Part shown: piece after piece, positions 1 to 8,799 of the stretch
Layout of the letters: each line of letters begins with the position of its first letter
Position numbering within the stretch: position 1 is the first letter of the stretch
Assembly (NCBI GenBank): GCA_021828745.1
Contig: JAJZDE010000013.1
Coordinates: forward strand, 1-25,178
DNA length: 25,178 nt
Origin: Pseudomonadota bacterium
Lineage (GTDB): Bacteria > Pseudomonadota > Gammaproteobacteria > Burkholderiales > Ferrovaceae
Reading direction: 5' to 3'
Notes under the pieces: generated by a model
Seen by the model: only the letters and a program-made list of their open reading frames with translations
Told to the model about the DNA's origin: nothing
The model's database searches: none
Translations under genes and position numbers: made by a program

Positions 1-180
1 ACGGGGCTGTCCGATCGGATCACCCTGAGCCGGGGCAGCGCCCTGGCGCTGGATTTCGCCGCCGGAACATTCGACAAGGCGTACATGCTGCACGTGGGCA
101 TGAACATTTCCGATAAAGCAGCCTTGGGCAGCGGCTTGCCCATGGGAAGCATGATTCCGGTGACATCTCCTAGAGCATAG
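1..180 (+). pseudogene. SAM-dependent methyltransferase fragment (UbiE-like)
   Basis: Frame 1 is open from the first base and reads TGLSDRITLSRGSALALDFA followed by FDKAYMLHVGMNISDKA. This is the motif II to post-II stretch of class I methyltransferases of the UbiE/Methyltransf_11 type, where the usual text is 'GSAL-LPF...FD.a...HV.MNI.DK'. Homology stops at about base 122. The remaining residues up to the TAG at 178-180 are the antisense of the adjoining flavoprotein gene. The start of the gene lies outside the window and its 3' half (motif III, 'LKPGG') is missing. I see the fragment directly; the family call is from memory of the motif. It cannot be a functional enzyme as it stands. Confidence 0.7.
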
Positions 181-1025
181 ACGCCGGGGAATCGCGTCTC
201 AAGAGTATGACGATCTACCGGCACCCAGCCCGACTCGCCGGTAAGCCCGGCCTCACTCACTACTCGCGGCGCCCGATGTGGTGGCACGTAGGCCAGCAGA
301 TCATACTCAGCAGTTGTTCCATTGGCAAAGTGGATACGCTGAACTTCAGGTTCCACGTGCGTAACAGCATGCTCGGGATGATAACCCATTCCTTTTTCTT
401 CCACCATCTGCCGCACCTGCCGGGAGATTTCCGGCCCCGTTACCGGCATCGGGCTCGGTTCCGGGGTATAAATATCAACGGCAATGCTGTCCCGCACCTT
501 GCGCTTGCGGCAGTCATATTCCAGAAGCATGGCAGCCTCATAAGGAGCTGCCGGACATTTAAATGGTACAGCGCTTACCAGAACCACCATGCGCCCTTGA
601 CGAAGTTCGAGCCGTGCCTCGCGAAGCTTCTCAGCCCCGTCCAAGGCGTAAAGGTTGTGCCCCGCCTCGGCGAGGCCGGGAATGGTCTCCGGGGCTAACT
701 CCGCACCCAGAGCGAGTACCAGATAATCGCCAGTGAGCATTTGCCCATTTACTTCAACCTCTCTCCGCACTGGGTCGATGTGCGCGACCTCTCCCCGGAT
801 ATGATCCACGCCTTGCCGCTCAAGCCCTGCGAAGGATCTGGATATTTTGTCGCGGGTGCGCAACCCCACCATCAGCCAGAGGAAAGACGGCGCGAAGACA
901 TACTGATCCTCCCGCTCAATGAGCACTACCCGGTGTTCGCGGGGCAATCCCTTGCGCAGATTACTAGCAGCCACGATGCCGCCAATTCCACCACCGAGTA
1001 TCAAAATGGTTTTACCTTGTGTCAT
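3..1025 (-). CDS. SQR-like FAD-dependent oxidoreductase, C-terminus lost
   Basis: The protein begins MTQGKTILILGGGIGGIVAA, a Rossmann FAD-binding GxGxxG. It contains KCPAAPYEAAM near residue 155, and ends its recognisable part with the second FAD motif 'VYALGDVTGI' and 'GKPLPKA' near residue 301. This is the layout of sulfide:quinone oxidoreductase and FccB-like flavoproteins, which pass electrons from sulfide or persulfide to quinone at the membrane. After PKA the expected 'GVFAH-EAEVVA' and the C-terminal membrane-binding part are absent. The frame stays open to base 3 but is antisense to a methyltransferase. Start: ATG at 1025, with AAGGAG eight bases upstream; an in-frame ATG two codons earlier abuts the SD. 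The gene lies 86 bp downstream of dsrE, probably in the same transcript. The exact substrate is not proven. Confidence 0.82.
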   Translation of the reverse strand, partial: MTQGKTILILGGGIGGIVAASNLRKGLPREHRVVLIEREDQYVFAPSFLWLMVGLRTRDKISRSFAGLERQGVDHIRGEVAHIDPVRREVEVNGQMLTGDYLVLALGAELAPETIPGLAEAGHNLYALDGAEKLREARLELRQGRMVVLVSAVPFKCPAAPYEAAMLLEYDCRKRKVRDSIAVDIYTPEPSPMPVTGPEISRQVRQMVEEKGMGYHPEHAVTHVEPEVQRIHFANGTTAEYDLLAYVPPHRAPRVVSEAGLTGESGWVPVDRHTLETRFPGVYALGDVTGIMLPMGKPLPKAALSEMFMPTCSMYALSNVPAAKSSARALPRLRVIRSDSP

Positions 1026-1111
1026 CGCCATCTCCTTCACTTGAATTCCACCGGACAGCATTCACGGTTGCCAATGTTTCATGCAACCTTCAGAAAACCA
1101 CTCTTGGCATT

Positions 1112-1462
1112 TCAAAACACCAGAACCTTGTCCGCCCACGTCGTCCATTCGCCCAACTCGGTCAACGTGCTGCGGTGCATCCCCTCGGCAATATCTCCGT
1201 CGCCCATGCCGCGCGCATCCATGCAGGTGCCGCAGATGCCGACCACGCCGCCGTGACGAGTCACGCTACCGAGCATGACTTCGATGTTATAGAAACCTTG
1301 CGGTACTTTCTGGTTGCGGTGGGCGGACGAAACTCCATCGCCGATCAGAAATACCTTCACCGCATTGCCTTCCTGCTTGGAAAGATGTCCTGCCATGCGC
1401 AGACCGTTGTAGGTGCGCTCGCTGCCGTAGGGCGCATCATTGAGTATAAATAGGGTTTTCAC
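1112..1462 (-). CDS. DsrE family protein
   Basis: This is a 116-aa protein with the DsrE/DsrF-like fold: an N-terminal strand MKTLFILNDAPYGSERTYNG, and the cysteine motif ICGTCMDARG near residue 78 where sulfur-carrier members hold a persulfide. Small DsrE proteins act in cytoplasmic sulfur trafficking. The position directly upstream of a SQR-like flavoprotein, and opposite an ArsR-rhodanese regulator, supports a role in handling sulfide or persulfide. The start codon is GTG at 1462 with a strong AGGAGG six bases upstream. The 20-bp palindrome 22 bases upstream probably controls it. No damage is visible. Confidence 0.88.
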   Translation of the reverse strand: MKTLFILNDAPYGSERTYNGLRMAGHLSKQEGNAVKVFLIGDGVSSAHRNQKVPQGFYNIEVMLGSVTRHGGVVGICGTCMDARGMGDGDIAEGMHRSTLTELGEWTTWADKVLVF

Positions 1463-1483
1463 GGAAGCCTCCTGGCTGTTTAT

Positions 1484-1503
1484 ATTCTAACAATTATTAG
1501 AAT
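1484..1503. promoter_or_regulatory. Candidate ArsR-type operator between dsrE and arsR-rhodanese
   Basis: The sequence is ATTCTAACAATTATTAGAAT. It is symmetric over its whole 20 bp except for one base pair (C/A at positions 8 and 13). It sits 21 bp upstream of the dsrE start and about 90 bp upstream of the divergent ArsR-type regulator gene. Sulfide-responsive ArsR proteins such as BigR and SqrR bind AT-rich dyads with ATTC/GAAT outer arms. Assigning it to the neighbouring regulator is inference. Confidence 0.6.
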
Positions 1504-1593
1504 GAATTAACGCCTATTCAACACCTTTTGTGTGTTTGTGTCAATATAGTCTAGAGTTAGTACATACGTTCCATAATTTGATGGATTGAAGAT

Positions 1594-2247
1594 ATGAAAG
1601 ACGCTCGCAACATCAAAGATCTGCTTTACGAGCAGGTGGCGCGGATAGGCAAGGTATTCTCCAGCCCGAAACGGCTGGAACTGGTTGAGTTGCTGTGCCA
1701 AGGTGAAAAGACGGTGGAGGTCTTGGCGCGAGAAGTTTCTATCAGTGTAAAGTTGACCAGCGCACATTTGCGCGAGTTGCGGGAAGCGCATCTGGTTGAG
1801 ACTGAACGGCAAGGCAAGAACATCTGCTACCGACTCGCCAATAAAGCGGTGGCCGAGTTATGGGTGCAAATCCATACGCTGGCCGAAGATCGTCTGATCG
1901 AATTGCAACTGGCGTTGCAAAAAATCGCCACGCAGCCAGATGACTTGGTACCCAGTGACCGCGACAGTCTGTTGAAAGCCGCGCGCAAGGGGGAGGTGGT
2001 AGTGCTCGATGTGAGACCTGCAGAAGAATACCTGGCCGCGCATCTTCCCTTTGCAAGGTCAATTCCCCTGGATGAACTGAGGCAGCGGCTGAATGAATTA
2101 CCCAAAGACCGCTCCATCGTCGCCTATTGCCGTGGCCCTTACTGCCTGATGGCTGTAGACGCGGTCGAGTTGCTGAAACGAGAAGGATATTCAGCCATCC
2201 ATCTGCGCGACGGAGTCGCAGAATGGGGATTATTGAGGAGTCAATAA
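1594..2247 (+). CDS. ArsR-family transcription regulator with C-terminal rhodanese domain
   Basis: The protein has 217 aa. Residues 1-100 form an ArsR winged helix (SSPKRLELVELL, then SVKLTSAHLRELREAHLVE as the recognition region, then a wing with RQGKNICYRL). Residues 120-215 form a rhodanese domain with VVLDVRPAEEYLAAHL and the active loop YCRGPYC. Cys179 is the expected persulfide-bearing residue and Cys184 lies five residues on. Fusions of this type are thought to sense sulfane sulfur. The gene diverges from dsrE-sqr, so it is the likely repressor of that pair and of itself. The ATG at 1594 is the first in frame that keeps the whole HTH. It converges on merA, which ends 21 bp away, with no hairpin terminator between. 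Confidence 0.9.
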   Translation: MKDARNIKDLLYEQVARIGKVFSSPKRLELVELLCQGEKTVEVLAREVSISVKLTSAHLRELREAHLVETERQGKNICYRLANKAVAELWVQIHTLAEDRLIELQLALQKIATQPDDLVPSDRDSLLKAARKGEVVVLDVRPAEEYLAAHLPFARSIPLDELRQRLNELPKDRSIVAYCRGPYCLMAVDAVELLKREGYSAIHLRDGVAEWGLLRSQ

Positions 2248-2268
2248 TATGTGGGGATACATGGGCAA

Positions 2269-4249
<1,981 letters not shown>

Positions 4250-4261
4250 GGAAATCTCCTT

Positions 4262-4612
4262 TCAGTAGAACAACGGCAGAACGTATGGAAAAGCGAAGGC
4301 CACCAGGACCAGGGTAGCCACAATCCAGAAGAAGACTTTGTAGACCACCTTCACCTGAGGCACAGCGCACCAGTCGCCGGGCTTGCAAACATGGGCCGGA
4401 CAGAAGATGGTTCGCCAGGAGAAAAACAGCGCGACAATCGCCACGCTGGTGAAAATCGGCCGATACGGTTCCAGCATGGCCAGGTTGCCAATCCAGGCAC
4501 CCGAGAAACCAAGCGCGACCAGCATAAGTGGGCCGAGGCAGCAGGTCGATGCGAGAATGGCGGCCAAGCCGCCAGCGACCAACGCGCCGCGACCGTTCTT
4601 GGGCTCCGACAT
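4262..4612 (-). CDS. merT: Mercuric ion transporter MerT
   Basis: This inner-membrane protein of 116 aa has three hydrophobic helices. The first contains the vicinal pair in LASTCCLGPLMLVALG, and the cytoplasmic loop has FCPAHVCKPGDWC, the second cysteine pair of MerT. It imports Hg(II) received from MerP for reduction by MerA. The ATG at 4612 gives the family's normal length and is preceded by GAAGAAGAG; the open frame extends upstream through the mer operator and should not be used. It is the first gene of the operon, and no merC, merD or merE is seen. Confidence 0.95.
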   Translation of the reverse strand: MSEPKNGRGALVAGGLAAILASTCCLGPLMLVALGFSGAWIGNLAMLEPYRPIFTSVAIVALFFSWRTIFCPAHVCKPGDWCAVPQVKVVYKVFFWIVATLVLVAFAFPYVLPLFY

Positions 4613-4647
4613 AAGGCTCTTCTTCCAAGGTGATAATTGATGGTGTA

Positions 4648-4678
4648 ATCTTATCTCCGTACTTAAGTACGGAGTCAA
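4648..4678 (-). promoter_or_regulatory. mer operator/promoter PmerT
   Basis: On the minus strand the -35 TTGACT (4678-4673) and the -10 TAAGAT (4653-4648) are separated by exactly 19 bp, the over-long spacer typical of MerR-activated promoters. The perfect 20-bp palindrome CTCCGTACTTAAGTACGGAG (4655-4674) fills the spacer and is the MerR binding site. The merR start codon lies only 9 bp from the palindrome on the other side. The GGAG at the palindrome's end is also positioned as the merR ribosome binding site, so MerR binding and merR expression are physically coupled. Confidence 0.95.
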
Positions 4679-4682
4679 GATC

Positions 4683-5177
4683 ATGAACAACAACATTGAA
4701 AACCTGAGTATCGGGATATTCGCCAAGGCCGCAGGAGTAAACGTGGAAACGATTCGTTTCTATCAGCGCAAAGGCTTGCTATCGGAGCCAGATCGGCCCT
4801 ATGGGAGCATTCGCCGCTACGGAGCGGCGGATGTAGCGCGGGTAAAGTTCGTGAAGTCAGCCCAGCACTTGGGGTTCAGTCTGGATGAAATTAGTCAACT
4901 CCTGAAACTGGAGGACGGCACTCATTGCAGCGAAGCGGCGGAACTGGCCACCCTACGACTGGCTGATGTGCGTACCCGCCTGGCGGACCTCAAGCGGATA
5001 GAGGCGGCACTGTCGAAATTGGTCGGCGAGTGCCACGTGCATGCAGGCAATATTTCCTGCCCGTTGATCGAAGCTTTGCATGAGCCTGTGGTCACCGAGC
5101 CATGCACAGTTCCGGTTTCAGCATCTCCCCGATATGTACCGGCGCCAGTTAGAATGAGTTGTGGTAGGCCAGATTGA
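4683..5177 (+). CDS. merR: Mercury-responsive regulator MerR
   Basis: The protein is closely similar to Tn501 MerR from residue 10: [20 protein letters not shown] is the winged HTH, followed by [19 protein letters not shown]. The three metal-ligand cysteines are visible in [18 protein letters not shown] and ISCPLIEAL, with the last two nine residues apart, as in the family. It represses merTPA without Hg(II) and activates it by untwisting the 19-bp spacer when Hg(II) binds. At 164 aa it is about 20 residues longer than Tn501 MerR; the extra tail (after EALHEP) is proline- and valine-rich, with no recognised domain. A rho-independent terminator follows at 5221. Confidence 0.95.
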   Translation: MNNNIENLSIGIFAKAAGVNVETIRFYQRKGLLSEPDRPYGSIRRYGAADVARVKFVKSAQHLGFSLDEISQLLKLEDGTHCSEAAELATLRLADVRTRLADLKRIEAALSKLVGECHVHAGNISCPLIEALHEPVVTEPCTVPVSASPRYVPAPVRMSCGRPD

Positions 5178-5220
5178 GAACACGATGATTTTTGAGGTTT
5201 TCTTGGAAGGTAAAATAAAA

Positions 5221-5242
5221 AAGCCGCTAAAAGTAGCGGCTT
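5221..5242 (+). terminator. Rho-independent terminator after merR
   Basis: A 9-bp stem AAGCCGCTA / TAGCGGCTT with loop AAAG is preceded by an A-rich run and followed by TTT. It lies 43 bp after the merR stop and upstream of the antitoxin gene. The A-rich left flank would also give a T tract for transcription in the opposite direction. Confidence 0.75.
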
Positions 5243-5301
5243 TCCAATGTGAGAATGTCAAAGCGGCATGCCATGCGTCTTTCTGGAAAATCGGAGGCAT
5301 C

Positions 5302-5541
5302 ATGGAAAATACTGCTCGCTGGACCATCAAAGTGTCGAGAGACACGGATATTTCATTGCGTACCTATCTGGCACAGCAAGGGATGAAAAAGGGCACCTTG
5401 TCAAAATTTATCGAACGCGCCGTGCAAAAGGAAATTCTTGCACAGACAACGGCTGACGTAAAACAGCGTAATGCCGATTTTTCGGAAGAAGAAATGCTCG
5501 CGCTTATCGACGAGGCAGGCAAGCAGTTCGCGCAGAAATGA
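5302..5541 (+). CDS. Ribbon-helix-helix antitoxin-like protein
   Basis: The protein has 79 aa: an N-terminal strand ARWTIKVSRDTDISLRTYLA and helix GTLSKFIERAVQKEIL give the beta-alpha-alpha order of a ribbon-helix-helix DNA-binding domain. An acidic C-terminal helix (SEEEMLALIDEAGKQFAQ) suits toxin binding. The ATG at 5302 has GGAGG six bases upstream; the longer open frame from 5161 runs through the terminator and is not credible. The next start, 42 bp downstream, opens a PIN-domain toxin, the usual partner of this antitoxin class. Here that toxin is cut short, so this is probably an orphan antitoxin. Confidence 0.75.
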   Translation: MENTARWTIKVSRDTDISLRTYLAQQGMKKGTLSKFIERAVQKEILAQTTADVKQRNADFSEEEMLALIDEAGKQFAQK

Positions 5542-5583
5542 GGTCTGAAACCAAGGCAAAAGCTAACGCACGGTAACAGACAT

Positions 5584-5682
5584 AATGCGGGTAATTCTGG
5601 ATACGAATGTATTGATCGCTGCATTGATGACCCAGAATGGTGAAAAAGAGTGGGATCGGAAAAGAAGATGTGAGACACTTTG
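5584..5682 (+). pseudogene. Truncated PIN-domain toxin
   Basis: The short ORF begins MRVILDTNVLIAALM, the first strand and first catalytic Asp of PIN-domain RNases (the 'LDTNVLI' signature). It then runs into EKEWDRKRRC and stops after 32 residues. A PIN toxin is normally 130-150 aa and needs three or four acidic residues spread over that length, so no nuclease can be made. It follows the antitoxin gene by 42 bp. The stop codon falls at the start of a long inverted repeat (5679-5722), which suggests the rest was removed by a rearrangement. Confidence 0.75.
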
Positions 5683-5759
5683 AGCAGTCTTTATTGGTTG
5701 GGAAACCAAAGACTCGCTCAAACGGGGGTTGGAAATCAACCCCCGTGAGGGCGTCCCTC
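5679..5759. repeat. Three adjacent hairpins
   Basis: First, an imperfect 44-bp inverted repeat (5679-5722) with arms TTTGAGC-AGTCTTT-TTGGTT and AACCAA-AGACT-GCTCAAA around a GGGA loop. Second, a 10-bp perfect stem ACGGGGGTTG/CAACCCCCGT with loop GAAAT (5722-5746). Third, GAGGG-CGT-CCCTC (5747-5759). No T tract follows, so a simple terminator is unlikely. Possibilities are a recombination-site or mobile-element end, or a structured RNA. The region starts exactly where the PIN gene breaks off. Confidence 0.6.
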
Positions 5760-6112
5760 AACCCTCATCCAAAATGATCACCAACCCCTGAAAACCCATC
5801 AAAATAACTGATCACACTCAGTGCGCAGGATGCCTGCAGACTTACTCACTGGCCCCAACAGCAAGTTGTTCGGTAGTAAACTGCACGCCACCATTTCCCG
5901 CCCGGTTCAAGCCTGTTCTGCTCTCTATTCTCAACAAATACAAATAATAGAGAACCGCACACATTTAGCACAGGCAAAATTCCAATTTTTTCCGATGAGT
6001 TATGCTTGTGCCAAATAGGGCGATTTGACGGGTACACCAGTGTAGCACTCCATATGCCCTCCCTGGCCCAAAATTAAATCAACTCGGGTGACGCGACATC
6101 TTTCCTGACACC
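5683..6112. other. Non-coding stretch, no gene seen
   Basis: Apart from the hairpin cluster at its left end, I see no supported coding frame, RNA gene or repeat here. The open frames present are short, lack ribosome binding sites and have no recognisable motif. It is best read as decayed sequence between the broken toxin and a transposase remnant. Confidence 0.6.
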
Positions 6113-6267
6113 GGGGGCCATTCTCGATCTTCTCTACGGCTTTCGGATATTTTCCCCGGTAGGATTCCACAAACGTAGCCAGCGCCGCCTGGGCGTGCGC
6201 CCATCCAGATCGCCTGCAGGATCGACTTGGCTCGGGCATGCTGCGATTGCGGCAGCGCATTGAACTC
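6113..6267 (-). pseudogene. IS256-family transposase remnant
   Basis: Read leftwards, one frame gives EFNALPQSQHARAKSILQAI then WMGA. A frame shifted at about 6195 continues AALATFVESYRGKYPKAVEK. Together they match the region 'A..L...IW.A....A..A...F...Y..KYPKAVE.L' just before the last catalytic Glu part of Mutator/IS256 transposases. Both flanks are missing, there is a frameshift inside and no terminal inverted repeats are recognisable. It ends 21 bp from the SDR gene's stop codon and is a relic only. Confidence 0.65.
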
Positions 6268-6287
6268 ACGGCAGAACGGGAAAAAAT

Positions 6288-7175
6288 CTACGCTGACAAC
6301 AAATTGCCTAATGCCGATGACAAGTCAGGGTAGCGAAACGAATACCCCGTTGCCAGCACTTTGTTAGGAAGGACGCGCTGTCCTTCGATCAATAAACCGG
6401 CCCGTTCACCCAGTATTAAATTCAACAGCACTGAAGGCGCTGAAAAGACCGCCAAACCATGCTGTACATCGACCAGTGTGCGGGTAAAACCCTTGTTGTT
6501 CGCCGGATTGGGCGCTGTCATGTTCACCGGCCCGCTTGTCTGTTCATCGGCGATCAGGCGCAAAATGAGCCGCGTATAATCGTCGATATGAATCCAGCTC
6601 ATCCATTGCATGCCACTGCCAAAACGAACGCCCATACCGAGCGGCAACAGCATCTTTGCAAGTAGCCCGCCATCCCGGCTTAACACCAGGCCGGTACGCA
6701 ACAGGCAGACGCGCATACCCTGCGCCTGCAAAGCCGCCTGTTCCCAGGCGATACACAGATCGGCAGCAAAGCCTTGTCCCGCATTCGATGATTCATCAAG
6801 AATCTCGTCATGGCGATTGCCATAATAACCAATGGCCGAACCACTCAGCAAAACCGCAGGTTTTACACGTGCGCGCGCAATTTTATCTACCAGTTTTTCC
6901 GTGAGTCCTACCCGACTGTCCAGCAGTGCCTGACGGCGCTTTTCTGACCATGCTTTATCGGCAATCGGCTCCCCGGCTAGATTGATGACCACATCAAAAA
7001 ACGTATCAGGCTGCCATTCATCAAGCGAGGCAAATGCTTTTACTGCGGCACCACATTTTTCCGGGACCGATTCAGGACGCCGGCTCAACACGGTGACTTG
7101 ATGGCCCATTTCATGCAGCAACCTGCAAAGTTTCCGGCCTATGAGCCCGGTCCCCCCGGTAATCAGTATTCGCAT
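6288..7175 (-). CDS. TIGR01777-family NAD-dependent epimerase/SDR protein
   Basis: The protein has 295 aa. The N-terminal Rossmann motif is ITGGTGLIGRKLCRLL, followed by VVINLAGEPIADKAWSEKR, the family hallmark, then the LLSGSAIGYYGNRHDEILDE region carrying the YYG segment, LRTGLVLSRDGG, and a C-terminal DUF1731-like end with RVLPNKVLATGYSFRYPDL. The length is normal and no lesion is seen. Proteins of this family (YfcH) are atypical extended SDRs of unknown substrate. The ATG at 7175 has AAGGTG about eight bases upstream; a GTG three codons earlier abuts that SD. It is the only clearly intact gene between the antitoxin and the cas locus. Confidence 0.92.
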   Translation of the reverse strand: MRILITGGTGLIGRKLCRLLHEMGHQVTVLSRRPESVPEKCGAAVKAFASLDEWQPDTFFDVVINLAGEPIADKAWSEKRRQALLDSRVGLTEKLVDKIARARVKPAVLLSGSAIGYYGNRHDEILDESSNAGQGFAADLCIAWEQAALQAQGMRVCLLRTGLVLSRDGGLLAKMLLPLGMGVRFGSGMQWMSWIHIDDYTRLILRLIADEQTSGPVNMTAPNPANNKGFTRTLVDVQHGLAVFSAPSVLLNLILGERAGLLIEGQRVLPNKVLATGYSFRYPDLSSALGNLLSA

Positions 7176-7404
7176 CGTTAACACACCTTAAAAACGCTGG
7201 ACATATACTCACACCAAGTGAGTCCTATGGATCCGGCACGGTAAAGTTTTACCTCCGTTCGGGCTGAGGTATCGAAGCCTGTCCTGAATCTATCGAAGCG
7301 GCCCATTCGCCTTTCGACAAGGCTCTCCCGAGTCATTCGACCAGATCGTGAGAGTTTTACCGAAGGGCCCAAGATGGGCGTACTCCAAACTGCATGTACC
7401 CGAA
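7176..7404. other. Intergenic region with diverged inverted-repeat arms
   Basis: The segment carries CCGTTCGGGCTGAG (about 7255) and CCTTTCGACAAGGCTC (about 7311). They resemble two halves of a common proteobacterial intergenic repeat in which a 'CGTTCGGGCTGAG' arm is followed by 'TCGAAGG'. The arms here are separated and diverged. No gene is supported. Confidence 0.35.
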
Positions 7405-7947
7405 TCAATTGTGATACAAATATACTCGGGAGATGCAAACATCAGCCTGCATGATTTTGCCGATGGCCACCGCGCCAAGCCGGCGCAGCCTGGACTTGTC
7501 AAACGGCTTATCAATACGATATTTCTGAAAACTTTCGAAAGATATCCTGATTGTCTGCCAGGCAGGTTTGGCATGGAAACATGCCCGATAGGATTGCTAA
7601 ACGATACGTGTATCATCGGTGCGCAAATGCAGATTATATATTTCGCCGTTACTAAACATATCGATTTCGATTCCGCCATATGCGCCGGCATCAAGCAACC
7701 CGGACTCGCACAAACCCAGACTGGCCTGCACAAAGCCGCCGTTATTTGCCAGACTCACTGCACCTGTCAGCCGCAGGCAGTGCCGTCCTTCAACAACTGC
7801 CGGCACCAGACTGACTGAAGACTTGCCGCCCATTACGGTATCAGTGACGGCCCTCCAGCATGCACCATTGACAGCATCAAGGCTTCCGCTGGTCCGGTCG
7901 TCAATCACCAATGGCGATAAAATGAAATCTGTCAAGATGCGCTCCAT
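7405..7947 (-). pseudogene. CIA30/NDUFAF1-family protein, interrupted by an in-frame amber codon
   Basis: The first 116 residues show the CIA30 pattern: LVIDDRTSG, CWRAVTDTVMGGKSSVSLVP, LRLTGAVSLANNGGFVQ, YGGIEIDMFSNGEIYNLHLR. Then TAG (7599-7597) intervenes. In the same frame the gene resumes QSYRACFHAKPAWQTIRISF, ESFQKYRI, LRRLGAVAIGKIMQADVC and ends VYLYHN-TGA at 7405, giving the normal ~180-aa length. Homologues usually have Trp before Q-YRA, so a TGG to TAG change is the simplest explanation. No Shine-Dalgarno is seen before the ATG. The domain is a carbohydrate-binding-like beta-sandwich; bacterial members have no firm function. It may be inactive, or truncated product may be made. Confidence 0.85.
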
Positions 7948-7999
7948 TGTAAGACAAGTCGGCTATCGTCGTTATTCCAGTTTCAGAACCCAGAATGGT

Positions 8000-8314
8000 T
8001 CAGGCCGGATTTAAAAAATAAATCGCAACATTCAGCGCGGAAGCATAATCAATCCAGAACAGGTAAGGGGTCATAAGCCAGGCTACAGTTCTTGAGGATT
8101 TGCAGGCCAACGCCAACAGCGCAAATGTACATACAAAAATCGCCAGGATATCGATCATCCCGAGTCCGATCAGATGCATGCCAAAAAAGATCCATGACCA
8201 GAACCCGTTCAGAGCAAGTTGAATTACCCCTAATTTTTTGAGGGTACGGCTGGAATCAGAAAAAATCAACCACCCGGCAACTGCAATCATCAGATACAGA
8301 ACACTCCATACAGC
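8000..8314 (-). pseudogene. TspO/MBR-family protein lacking its N-terminal third
   Basis: The frame reads AVWSVLYLMIAVAGWLIF, LGVIQLALNGFWSWIFFGMH, MIDILAIFVCTFALLALACK, MTPYLFWIDYASALNVAIYF. These are helices 2-5 of the tryptophan-rich outer-membrane or membrane sensor TspO, which binds porphyrins and steroids. The first helix and the 'KPSWTPPNW.FGP' segment (about 50 residues) are absent: the open frame upstream of AVW is unrelated and overlaps the next gene antiparallel in sense. No plausible start sits near the break. The 5' end seems to have been deleted or replaced; a short GGAGG/CCTCC hairpin lies at the break. Confidence 0.8.
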
Positions 8315-8408
8315 GGAGGAGCTTTCTGTAATCGTCCTCCGCCTCAAAGCGGCGATGTGAGAAAGGATTGATCCCGTATTGGAGTGGCTGTAATGCAACT
8401 TTGATCCG

Positions 8409-8625
8409 TCATGTTTGTTTACAGCATGATTTGCCCGAGATTTGAACGGGCGGACAGGGCGCCGAGCCGTAAGAGCAGAACACGCAGCAGTCGCCGGGTT
8501 TTGGTTTGAGCAGGGTATGGCAGGCTTCGCATTCGTAATACCACTGGCAGGCATCGATGGGCATGAGTTTTTTTCTGATGCCTGCACGCGGGACAGGTGA
8601 GAATCGAGTCGAGTTGGAGTTCCAT
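8409..8625 (-). pseudogene. GDCCVxC-domain protein with a frameshift
   Basis: The ATG at 8625 opens MELQLDSILTCPACRHQKK, the conserved start of a small Cys-rich family. After a run of seven A (8574-8568) the correct continuation lies in another frame: MPIDACQWYYECEACHTLLK, then PKPGDCCVFCSYGSAPCPP, and VQISGKSCCKQT-TGA at 8409. One base too many in the A run explains the shift. The joined product would have about 70 aa with the CPAC, CEAC and GDCCVFC motifs that name the family, probably metal- or thiol-related (some relatives are selenoproteins). It may be a true pseudogene, a slippage-expressed gene or a homopolymer error. Confidence 0.82.
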
Positions 8626-8799
8626 GAAGAGGCGCTGAGATCGGGATGCCCTATTGTAGATCAACCCGGCACCAATCCGGCAATCATGCGCCGTTGTGCA
8701 TTCCCATCATAGGACATCGGCTTGCGCATGAAGAATTCCAGCGACAGCCCGACTGCCTGGCGGCCCCTAGCATTCGGAATTATCGGTAGTAGAGCGCCT

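Noticed and set aside
207..1453. Several plus-strand open frames over the SQR and DsrE genes
   Set aside because: They are antisense to two clearly recognisable proteins, lack ribosome binding sites and show no family motif.
5821..6037. Small open frames in the 5.8-6.0 kb stretch
   Set aside because: Short, no SD, no motif, and AT/GC composition typical of chance frames.
8315..8587. A 195-aa version of TspO starting at 8587
   Set aside because: The first 90 residues overlap the GDCCVxC gene in another frame and bear no resemblance to the TspO N-terminus.
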